DNA of 64,000 nucleotides from Actinomycetota bacterium (lineage in GTDB: Bacteria > Actinomycetota > Geothermincolia > Geothermincolales > RBG-13-55-18). Numbering within the stretch: position 1 is the stretch's first letter; every line of letters begins with the position of its first letter. A program made the position numbers and the translations under genes. The notes under the pieces were generated by a model. It had not been told where the DNA came from. It saw only the letters and a list, made by a program, of their open reading frames with translations, and did no database searches. Of the stretch, positions 1 to 7,170 are shown piece by piece. The stretch lies in assembly GCA_030019255.1 (NCBI GenBank), contig JASEFK010000008.1:79039-143038 (forward strand), written 5' to 3'.

Positions 1-259
1 GCACCTTCCTTCCCTCCCGCTTGGCGCGATGGGCTCCGTCCAGCCAGGCCTTCATGAGCTTCAAGAAATCCAGGCTGGATCGTCGCACGCGGGGGACCAG
101 GAAGGCCCGCATGGTGTTCCGGAGGTCGGAAGGAAGCAGGCGCGCTACCCCCTCCACCTCCTCGTCGCTCATCTCGTAGGGCAGCATGTCCACGATGGAG
201 AAAATTTCGTAGACCCTGTTGATGAGCCCCTCGTAGGGGTTGAACTGTCTCACCGTCAT
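1..259 (-). CDS. 2-hydroxyacyl-CoA dehydratase-family subunit, N-terminal part (cut by window edge)
   Basis: The reading frame starts at an ATG preceded by a G-rich ribosome binding site and stays open to the left edge, so only about 86 N-terminal residues are visible. The last residues, W-L-D-G-A-H-R-A-K-R-E-G-R-K-V, match the segment that leads into the conserved V-x-G-Y motif of HgdB/BcrB-type dehydratase subunits, and the gene directly upstream has the equivalent motif (WKEEGGKVLGYAC). It lies 61 bp downstream of that gene, so the two probably encode the paired subunits of a [4Fe-4S] 2-hydroxyacyl-CoA dehydratase or benzoyl-CoA-reductase-like enzyme. The family call is an inference from a short segment and from context; the catalytic part lies outside the window. 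Confidence 0.6.
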   Translation of the reverse strand, partial: MTVRQFNPYEGLINRVYEIFSIVDMLPYEMSDEEVEGVARLLPSDLRNTMRAFLVPRVRRSSLDFLKLMKAWLDGAHRAKREGRKV

Positions 260-320
260 CCCTCATTCCCCCTTCCACGCCCTCCGGCGGCGGTAGGAAC
301 AGCCCACCGGACCGGCATTT

Positions 321-1481
321 TCATCGGGCGGCTTCCGCCCTCTCTGCCGTCTTGCTTCCAATTCTTTCCAGGAATGCCTGTACGCGCGTCCGGATGCGGC
401 CGGCATCCGCCGGCGAACCGTAATCCTTCTCCAGTACCAGGACAGGGATACCGTTTTTTTCCAGATCCTGGCGAAGGGACACGGATTCCACCCCATGCAG
501 GTCGCAGAACTTGTTGTAGGTGATGATGGCGCCGTCCACACGAGCCTGCCTCGCCCGCTCCAGGATGAAGTCCCGCCGCCGCTCGTACTCCGTGAACATG
601 CGCGGGCAGAAGAGGTTCCCCAAGTACTTCTCGGCCAGGTAGCGCAGGGGTTCCTCCACGCTCTCCCCTTCCCGGCCCCAGAAGGAGCGGGACCCGTAGC
701 AGAGGGCATCGGCCACCACCAGCCCTCCCTGGTTCTCGATCTCCGCCACCAGGTCCACTTCGTCGGTGGCGCTCCCCAGGAGGAGCAGACGGGCGCGCCC
801 CTCGATCGCCGGACCCCTCGATTTCTCCTCCACCAGGCGGTCCAGAAGAGAGAGGAAGTCGGCGGCGCGCATGGAGGAACCGGTGCAGATCACCTGTAGG
901 GCCTCGGCTCCGCTCAGCCGCGGCCTTTCCCCCTCCCGAAGCAAGTAGAGGTCCTTCAGCCTGGCCTGCACCTGGTTCACGGTGCCGATGGCCTCGCGGA
1001 CGGCGTCATCGGATATTTCCACCCCGAAGTGTTCCTCCAGGGCCAGGCGGAGGAGGCCGAGCTCCTCGGTGAAATATTCCAGGGAATCCTGGCGCACGAA
1101 GTGCGGGACCTTGAGGTAGTGGAAGAAATCATATTTCTTTGCGTACTGCCAGTTCTCGAACATCCCCCGCAGGTGGTCACAGCCGTTGGTCTCGATGAGT
1201 CCGTCCAGGAAATCGTAGGTGCCGTCGAGTCCGAGCTGCAGGCAGGAGCGGCAGAAGCGGCAGTTGAAGCGGGCCAGGTAGGAATCCCCCAGCTCGGTGT
1301 CCGGATGCCCGAAGGCCTTGATGCGGTAGGGCAGTATTCCCGCCGCCTCGATTATCTCCACCGGAGTAGCCACGCAGGCGTACCCCAGTACCTTCCCTCC
1401 TTCCTCCTTCCACCGCCGGACGTAATCCGTGAAGATGTCCGAGGATCGCCGCTGCAAACTTTCCACCCTATTCACCCCCAA
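321..1481 (-). CDS. 2-hydroxyacyl-CoA dehydratase / benzoyl-CoA reductase family subunit (HgdB-like)
   Basis: This 386-residue protein has the family opening GYACVATPVEIIEAAG-ILPYR, then a Cys-rich stretch (FNCRFCRSC, Cys74, 77 and 80), a Cys at position 101, and the C-terminal block ITYNKFCDLHGVE. These are features of HgdB/HgdA and BcrB/BcrC subunits, which bind [4Fe-4S] clusters and eliminate water from 2-hydroxyacyl-CoA or reduce aromatic acyl-CoA. The length is normal for the family. The start is a TTG with GGAG five bases upstream; a GTG two codons later is also possible. The next gene downstream is the likely partner subunit. The ATP-dependent activator (HgdC/BcrAD type) is not in this window. 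Substrate cannot be deduced. Confidence 0.85.
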   Translation of the reverse strand: MGVNRVESLQRRSSDIFTDYVRRWKEEGGKVLGYACVATPVEIIEAAGILPYRIKAFGHPDTELGDSYLARFNCRFCRSCLQLGLDGTYDFLDGLIETNGCDHLRGMFENWQYAKKYDFFHYLKVPHFVRQDSLEYFTEELGLLRLALEEHFGVEISDDAVREAIGTVNQVQARLKDLYLLREGERPRLSGAEALQVICTGSSMRAADFLSLLDRLVEEKSRGPAIEGRARLLLLGSATDEVDLVAEIENQGGLVVADALCYGSRSFWGREGESVEEPLRYLAEKYLGNLFCPRMFTEYERRRDFILERARQARVDGAIITYNKFCDLHGVESVSLRQDLEKNGIPVLVLEKDYGSPADAGRIRTRVQAFLERIGSKTAERAEAAR

Positions 1482-1619
1482 ACGTCTCCGGGGCTAGCTT
1501 CCCCTCCCGTCCGGAGAAGGTTCCGGGTTCTATCCCCCGGCCTGTCCGCTCATGCGAAAGGCCTTGACCTCCATATCGATCCCTGTTCCTTTTCGGACTT
1601 ACTTCCGAACTTACCGGAT

Positions 1620-3245
1620 TCAGCCTGCTTGGCAATTATTACCATATACTCTCCTCGCCCTCCACCTCCTGCGCAACCGCCACAGGGCCAACAGCCCTGC
1701 CACGGCGCCGCCTAAGGCCAGGGTCATTTTTTTCATCCTTTCCCCTATCCGCGTCTCCCGCATGAAAGTCTTCATCAGAGGGAGGGCGAAACCGGCGGCT
1801 GCTCTCCTCAACTCCCTCCCGTCCACCGCCGCCAGGGTGCGGGCCGCCTTCTCCGCCAGCGCTCCCGGGTTCTCCTCCAGCCAGCGGTTGACGGCGGCGA
1901 GGGCCGCGTTTATCTTCTCCCCCAACGCCTCCGGCTGCATGGCCTCCTGCATTCCAGGGTCGGAGAGGAGGGCGTCCCGGGCCTGGAACAACATGGACTT
2001 CCCCGCCTTCGCCAACTCCTCCCGGTCCAGGGCGGAGAGGATCTCCCTAAGGGTCTCCCCGGCCAAGTCCGGTGCCACCTGGAAGGTCTTGTTGAGGATG
2101 GCCGCGTTGTAATTTACCACCCGGGCCAGCTCGCGCGGCTGGAACGCCTCCCGGTAATGGGAGACCATGCGCTCCACCCCCTCGGGGGGAAGCTCGGCGA
2201 AGCGGCGCAGGAACTCCGCGGTGGCGCGCAGGGCGGCGTTCACCGCCGTGTACATGACACCGGCCACCCGGGCCGTGCTCTCGGGGGTGGCGTAGAGGTA
2301 CTCGGAGACTACCTCGCCCACCACCTTGCCGTCCTCCCCCAGGGCAACCAGGGCCTCGCGAAGCTTTTCCCCGTCCACGACGTCCACCGCCCGCCGGCTC
2401 ACCCGGCGCAGGACGTCCTTGAAACGCGGTTCGTCCCTTCCCAGCACCAGGTTCCCCCGGTGCAGGGTGATCACCAAATCGGAGAGGGCGTTCACCAGCC
2501 CCCCGATCTCCACCTGGTCGATATCCTCCAGGAGCTGGAAGACGGCGTTGGCCAGTATCTCCGCGGGGAGCTTGAGGCCCTGCAGGGTGCGGGTGAGCAC
2601 CCTGAGCAGGTAGTTGACTAGGGGCGGCACCACCCCCAGCAGGTTGGAGAGGGCCACGGGGTTGGCGAGTGGCGGTTCCCCGGAGAGCTCCCTCCTGCGC
2701 CTCTCGAAGTGTCCGGTGAGGCCCACCCTCACCTTGCCGAAATCCGCCGTGTTCCCCACCTTTTTCAGGGCCGGCCCCACCGCCTGCAGGACGGATTCTG
2801 CCAGCGATCCCAACCCCGCCAGGAAGGCATCCAGGGCCTCGCGGTCCTCGAGCAGGAGCTCGTTGACCAGCGGAGCGTAAGCTCCGGGTATGGCCTTGAT
2901 CTTTTTCAGGTCCAACTCCCGGCCCATGCGGGAAAGAAAATCCCGCAGGATGTCCCGGGTGAAGTTGTTCAGCTGGACCCCCAGTTCCAGCAGGGCCTCC
3001 GCCAGCCAGTTCACCACCCTGGGGGAGCTTCCCAGGATACCCATGGAGAACCCCACGTCCTCCCAGAGGAAGGCCCTGACCGCCTCGCGGGCGGAAGCGG
3101 GATCCAGTTCCCGGAGATGGATATTCACCAGTTCCTTGAAACCCGGTGAGCGTATCAGTTCCCGCAGGATTCCGGCCAGGGCGGCCTCGGAAGACCCCTC
3201 CTGACCTTCAATATCAACCTCTACTTTACCTTTAATATCATCCAT
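1620..3245 (-). CDS. Uncharacterised helical, tail-anchored protein (541 aa)
   Basis: I do not recognise the family. The protein is predicted almost entirely alpha-helical with many charged residues. It ends with one hydrophobic stretch (residues about 505-522, LALGGAVAGLLALWRL) followed by a basic tail, which suggests a C-terminal membrane anchor with the bulk in the cytoplasm. Residues about 25-120 are clearly related to the 158-residue protein encoded just upstream: both carry LIRSPxFKxxLN/VNI, REL/GIDP and a following DVxxxMG segment. The start ATG is preceded by GAGGGGGATG. It sits between two acyl-CoA dehydrogenase genes and two dehydratase genes on the same strand, so a role as membrane scaffold or accessory to that acyl-CoA module is possible, but this is guesswork. 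Confidence 0.75.
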   Translation of the reverse strand: MDDIKGKVEVDIEGQEGSSEAALAGILRELIRSPGFKELVNIHLRELDPASAREAVRAFLWEDVGFSMGILGSSPRVVNWLAEALLELGVQLNNFTRDILRDFLSRMGRELDLKKIKAIPGAYAPLVNELLLEDREALDAFLAGLGSLAESVLQAVGPALKKVGNTADFGKVRVGLTGHFERRRRELSGEPPLANPVALSNLLGVVPPLVNYLLRVLTRTLQGLKLPAEILANAVFQLLEDIDQVEIGGLVNALSDLVITLHRGNLVLGRDEPRFKDVLRRVSRRAVDVVDGEKLREALVALGEDGKVVGEVVSEYLYATPESTARVAGVMYTAVNAALRATAEFLRRFAELPPEGVERMVSHYREAFQPRELARVVNYNAAILNKTFQVAPDLAGETLREILSALDREELAKAGKSMLFQARDALLSDPGMQEAMQPEALGEKINAALAAVNRWLEENPGALAEKAARTLAAVDGRELRRAAAGFALPLMKTFMRETRIGERMKKMTLALGGAVAGLLALWRLRRRWRARRVYGNNCQAG

Positions 3246-3423
3246 ACCCCATCCCCCTCGTCGTCTCAGCTTGAGAGTGGGAGGCGGAGGTCACCAACTT
3301 TCGCGCCATGTCCCTCCATCCACACTCCGCCACCCAACCTTGACACCCGCCTCTGCATGCCATTACCTTTTCCGGCAGCCTCCGCAAACCTGGGTGCGGG
3401 GACATGAAAAGCGTGAAGCCCGG

Positions 3424-3900
3424 TCATTCCTCCTCCCTTCCGGGGGACTCGAGGGCCACCGCCTTCACTGCCCGCTCCCGCAAACCCTCGACCACGGGTC
3501 CAATCTTCTCCAGGAGCAGCCTTGTTTCCCGGGCCGCCCTCTCCAGGCCCTGGAAATCGATCTCCCCCGCCAGCCGGTTGAGAAAGCCCAGGAGTATCTC
3601 CGGGGGGAAGGCATTGAGCTGCACGGCTACCTCCTCCGCCGCGCGGATCATGAAATTGAACAGCCTAGGCAGGGCGCTTGCCGTGCCCATGAAGGTTTCC
3701 ACGTCCCCCCACATGAGGGCCCTCACCAGCCCAGGAGCGTGATCCGGGTCGATGCCCCTTAGAATTATGTTCAAGCTCGATTTGAACTTTGGACTTCTTA
3801 TCAGCCGGCGCAGGATCCTTTCCCCCAGTCCCTCCGCCGCCTCCCCACCTCCGGGTATGCCGGTCCCCATAACCTGCGCAGGCGATACCGTTTCCTTCAT
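3424..3900 (-). CDS. Uncharacterised protein related to the N-terminal domain of its 541-aa neighbour
   Basis: This 158-residue protein has no family I can name. Its central part (from LRRLIRSPKFKSSLNIILRG to the EIDFQGL segment) aligns with residues 25-120 of the downstream 541-residue protein, including RSPxF, the DP motif, WGDVETFMG versus WEDVGFSMG, and VQLNxF. It therefore looks like a stand-alone copy of that domain without the tail anchor. The ATG at 3900 follows GGAGG by 12 bases; a GTG at 3909 would add three residues. It starts 21 bp after the stop of the acyl-CoA dehydrogenase upstream, which supports co-transcription. The two proteins may interact, as duplicated neighbours often do; that is inference. 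Confidence 0.75.
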   Translation of the reverse strand: MKETVSPAQVMGTGIPGGGEAAEGLGERILRRLIRSPKFKSSLNIILRGIDPDHAPGLVRALMWGDVETFMGTASALPRLFNFMIRAAEEVAVQLNAFPPEILLGFLNRLAGEIDFQGLERAARETRLLLEKIGPVVEGLRERAVKAVALESPGREEE

Positions 3901-3921
3901 CTCCCTCACCCGCCTCCAAGC

Positions 3922-5190
3922 TCAAAGGGTCTGACACTCGAAGAACCAGCGGGCGACCTCCGCCTGGCATAACTGCTTTCCTCCCATCCACAGCTGGACG
4001 ATCTTCAGGTCGCGCCAGTGCTTCTCCACGTCCCAGTCCCGGTCGGCCCCGAAGAGTCCCATGAGGTTCATGGCCCGGCCCACGTCTTCCATCGCCCGGT
4101 CGCAGGCCCAGTACTTGTAGGCCCTCCCCTTGGCCACCATCTCGTCGCTCCACCGCGGACCGTAGAGGTCCGGGCGGTCGATCATGCGCGCGTACTGGTA
4201 GCCCACGATGCGGATGATCTCGATGTCCCTGGCGATGTCCGCCAGGGCTCCAGCCACGGCATCGTGTTCCTTGAGGGGCTTCCCGCGGTAGGTCTCCTCG
4301 CTCACAAACTGGTAGAGCCTCTCGTAGACGTTCATCATGGAACCCCCCACGAAGGCGATGCTCCCCAGGTTGCCGAAGGTGATGACCTCCTTGAAGTAGA
4401 GGAGGTCCAGCCCGGGGCCGTGGGCGCGGTAATGCTTGGGAACTCGCACGTTCTCGAACCATATGTCCCCGTTCTTGTCCGCGGCCATACCCGCCTTCTC
4501 GTAAGGGGGTCCCTGGGTCACTCCCGGGGTGTCCGCGGGAACGAAGATGAAGGCGAAGTCGTTGGGATCCTCGGAACCCGGGTTGGTGGTGCACACCACC
4601 CCGAATAGGTTGCACACCCCTCCGGAGTTGGTGGGCCACAGTTTATGGCCGTTGATCACCCACTCGTCACCGTCCAGGACCGCCGTGGTCTGGATGGTGG
4701 AACCCTTGACGATCTCCATGTTCTCGATGTCCGCCCCGCCCTGCGGCTCGGTCATGGCGTTGGCCGCGAAGCGGGGTTCGGTGGTGGAGCAGAAGATGGG
4801 GGCGAACTCCTCGCACAGCTCCCGGTTGACGTGGGGTTCCATGCAGATCATCACTAGGGGCCAGAAGACCACCCCGAAGGCCACGGCCATTCCCGAGTCG
4901 GCGCGCGCCACCTCCTCGAAGAGCCGGTAGGAAGCGGTCCCGGCGTAGTTGGAGCGTCCCAGCCCCCATCCCCCCAGGTCCTCGGGGAAAAGCACCCTCT
5001 GCAGGCCCAGCTCCCCCATGAGACGCTTGAACGCGGGCTCGATGAGCCGGTGCTCCTTCCAGTCCTCGTCGAAGCTCCGGCGGTGGGGGATGACCCAGGT
5101 CTCCGCCCACTCCCGGACGATCATCCCCAGGGGATCGTCCAGGGGAGAGAGGTATTCCAGAGGCCGGGTGAAATCGTCTATGGTTCTCAT
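3922..5190 (-). CDS. Acyl-CoA dehydrogenase family protein
   Basis: A 422-residue flavoprotein of the acyl-CoA dehydrogenase fold. Visible family signatures are the middle-domain segment ANAMTEPQGGADIENM (the usual A-x-TEPxxGSD region), the NGHKLWPTN strand (usual NGxKxWITN) and the C-terminal RDLK helix. Such enzymes oxidise acyl-CoA to enoyl-CoA with FAD and pass electrons to ETF. In the C-terminal motif where MCAD-type enzymes have x-E-G-T with the catalytic glutamate, this protein reads W-M-G-G, so the usual base is missing there; either another residue serves or the reaction differs. It is followed after 21 bp by the 158-residue unknown protein and preceded by a second homologue. The start has GGAGG nearby. 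Confidence 0.9.
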   Translation of the reverse strand: MRTIDDFTRPLEYLSPLDDPLGMIVREWAETWVIPHRRSFDEDWKEHRLIEPAFKRLMGELGLQRVLFPEDLGGWGLGRSNYAGTASYRLFEEVARADSGMAVAFGVVFWPLVMICMEPHVNRELCEEFAPIFCSTTEPRFAANAMTEPQGGADIENMEIVKGSTIQTTAVLDGDEWVINGHKLWPTNSGGVCNLFGVVCTTNPGSEDPNDFAFIFVPADTPGVTQGPPYEKAGMAADKNGDIWFENVRVPKHYRAHGPGLDLLYFKEVITFGNLGSIAFVGGSMMNVYERLYQFVSEETYRGKPLKEHDAVAGALADIARDIEIIRIVGYQYARMIDRPDLYGPRWSDEMVAKGRAYKYWACDRAMEDVGRAMNLMGLFGADRDWDVEKHWRDLKIVQLWMGGKQLCQAEVARWFFECQTL

Positions 5191-5251
5191 CTCCTGATCC
5201 TCCCGTTACTTCCCGGGGACGTTACCGTTTCCGTGCCTACGCCTTCCCTCT

Positions 5252-5359
5252 CCGGAAACTCCCGTCCCCATCAGGAACCTCCGTCTCCAATCGACCTTGC
5301 CCCGTTTTGCGCTCCTTTAATGGACCGGAAACTCCCGTTCCCATCAGGAACTTCCGTCC
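5252..5359. repeat. Direct repeat pair of about 35 bp between the two acyl-CoA dehydrogenase genes
   Basis: Two near-identical copies lie at 5252-5286 and 5325-5359, 73 bp apart. The shared core is CCGGAAACTCCCGT-(C/T)-CCCATCAGGAAC followed by (C/T)TCCGTC. The copies differ at about three positions. They lie in the 227 bp spacer between the two dehydrogenase genes and resemble, in composition, the GTCCCCGGAGAC-type repeats at 29464-29517. No coding function is visible; they may be REP-like remnants. Confidence 0.75.
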
Positions 5360-5417
5360 CCTACAACGCCGTCCCTCCACCCCGAGGAACCTGTTCCTCG
5401 AGCCGCCCCGAAAACCC

Positions 5418-6626
5418 CTACAGGGTGCTCGCCCGGTAGAAGTACCGGGAGACGTCCATCTTGGCCAGCTCGTAGGGCCCCAGGGAAAGTTGCATGGTCT
5501 TCACGTCCCGCCAGTAGCGCTCCAGGTTCCATTCCTTTGCGTAACCCGCCGAGGCCATCATCTCCATGGCGTGGTTGATGGCCTTCTCCGCCGACTGGGA
5601 AACCTGGTGGGACACGACGAGTGCGGTCACGTAATTGGCCTCATCTCCCGGTGACCCGTAGACGGTCGGCTCGGAGAGCATGCGGGCGAGGTCCCAGGTG
5701 AGCAGGCGCGAGATGGACACCTCCTTGGCCACCTCGGCCATCACCGATGCGGTGAGCGGGTTCTCCTTGAAGATGTTGCCCCTCCCCTTGATGACCCGGT
5801 TGTCGCCCCATTCCCGGAGGATCTCGTAGGAGGCGAAAAGCGCACCCACGTTGCTGGCGGAAATTCCCAGGTATAACCAGGAGAGAACCGCCCGGCAGGC
5901 TTCCGCGCCCCGGGCCACGCACATTTCCTCTGGTACCTTCACCTTGGCCAGTTCCACCGCGGCGTTACGGTCCGCGGCCAGCCCGGTTCGCTTCAGGACC
6001 TCGCCGCGCTTGACCCCCTTGGCATCCCCGGGCACCACGACCAGGCCCACGCCGTCCTCGGAGCCCTCCAGCTCGCAGAACACCCCGAAGAGGACGCCGT
6101 TCGCGCCGCACGCCGCCGGCCGAGCCCCGGAAGCCTCCACCGTCCATCCGCCCTTGCCCTCCCTGGCCTTGGCCTGGTAGCCCTCCCGGAAAAGGGGCAG
6201 GACCAGGGAGACCAGGGCCGGCCCGCCGTCGCCGGCGATCACATCGCGCAGCGCGGCGCAGGTCTCCCGGTTGACCGAACCCTCCATGGCCACTGCGCTT
6301 TGCAGGGCGAGGAGGCAGGAGAGGAGGAAGGCGATGCCCACGTCCCCCCGTGCCACCTGCTCCAGGGCCGCGGTGATGGTAATGGCCGCGGAGGGATGGT
6401 TATGTCCATCACCCCCGTATTCCTCCGGCCAGAGCAGCCGCTGCAGGCCTATGTCCTGAAAAAGCTTGCGCATGGCCGGCTCCAGTAGCCCCTGGTAATC
6501 CTCCTTGAGCTCCAGGCGCCTGGCCATGACCTCGTTTTCCGCCCATCGCCTGAGGTTTTCGGCCAGGGAGACGTCCATCTCGCTCATCCACTCGTGGAGA
6601 AAGGGGAAGGGTAGGTGTTCGTTCAT
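5418..6626 (-). CDS. Acyl-CoA dehydrogenase family protein (divergent)
   Basis: A 402-residue acyl-CoA dehydrogenase homologue, first gene of the minus-strand cluster running to the left edge. The N-terminal segment RLLWPEEYGGDGH matches the family P-E-x-x-G-G motif. The middle domain is degenerate: the usual TEPxxGSD motif is not recognisable and the substrate-binding strands are altered. At the C-terminal catalytic site the MCAD-type E-G-T is replaced by S-L-G-P. With its neighbour it may form a heteromeric enzyme, as known for mycobacterial FadE pairs, but here both partners lack the usual glutamate. The start codon has a perfect GGAGG six bases upstream. Substrate unknown. Confidence 0.85.
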   Translation of the reverse strand: MNEHLPFPFLHEWMSEMDVSLAENLRRWAENEVMARRLELKEDYQGLLEPAMRKLFQDIGLQRLLWPEEYGGDGHNHPSAAITITAALEQVARGDVGIAFLLSCLLALQSAVAMEGSVNRETCAALRDVIAGDGGPALVSLVLPLFREGYQAKAREGKGGWTVEASGARPAACGANGVLFGVFCELEGSEDGVGLVVVPGDAKGVKRGEVLKRTGLAADRNAAVELAKVKVPEEMCVARGAEACRAVLSWLYLGISASNVGALFASYEILREWGDNRVIKGRGNIFKENPLTASVMAEVAKEVSISRLLTWDLARMLSEPTVYGSPGDEANYVTALVVSHQVSQSAEKAINHAMEMMASAGYAKEWNLERYWRDVKTMQLSLGPYELAKMDVSRYFYRASTL

Positions 6627-7076
6627 GGATACCTCCTCAACATCCGTGACCCTCGTGCCCTTGCCGGCCCGGGATCTGGCGGGAGCACATCGTTCCGCCT
6701 CACGTTAGGCTACCGGGGAATTTTCACTCCTTTTCGCTGCCCGGTCTCCGCCTTCTTTCCCGCTTCCCGATCCCGGAGCCGTCTTCCGGACGCATCCTGG
6801 AAGCCGTTGCCGTCCGGCTCCCTTCCTCGTGGTCTATCCCGCTCACGGAATCCATCTGGACAACATGCGTGACCCCTTTTTCCGCATCTATGAAAGACCC
6901 ACGCCTCATGGCGGCCTGCATGCGCATGTCCGCGGGTATGGCGATTGCCGACAGCCGGACAGCGTGGAAACGGTTCACATACAATCACATGGTTTCCGCA
7001 CGGCAATAATAAAATTGTTTTCCTCGCGCGGGCAATGGGGGATTCCCCCCTCTCCCGTGCGGGTTAACCCTAAAAT
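6627..7076. other. Intergenic region without a supported gene
   Basis: About 450 bp upstream of the acyl-CoA cluster. Open frames exist on both strands (for example minus 6724-6984) but show neither convincing ribosome binding sites nor recognisable composition. The promoter for the minus-strand acyl-CoA cluster should lie in its left part; I could not identify one with confidence. Confidence 0.5.
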
Positions 7077-7160
7077 GGGGGCAGGTCTTGAATTTTGCAT
7101 TTATGGCACGCAGTTTTAAATCATTTCGGGCTGAAAACGCAAAATTCAAGACCTGACCCC
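7077..7160. repeat. 84-bp inverted-repeat element (REP/MITE-like)
   Basis: The outer arms at 7077-7099 and 7139-7160 are inverted copies with the core CAGGTCTTGAATTTTGC and flanking GGGG on the outside; over 22 bases only one position differs. The interior is about 38 bp and non-coding. The same core occurs singly at 41776-41797 and, degraded, at 43835-43853. Ends of this kind are typical of short REP or MITE elements mobilised in trans by IS200/Y1-type transposases; that relationship is my inference, and no transposase gene is in this window. It sits just 10 bp past the stop codon of the HEAT-repeat gene. Confidence 0.8.
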
Positions 7161-7170
7161 TTTACGTTGG

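Noticed and set aside
6829..7119. 96-codon plus-strand frame before the inverted-repeat element
   Set aside because: It has no ribosome binding site, runs into the repeat and lacks any recognisable motif.
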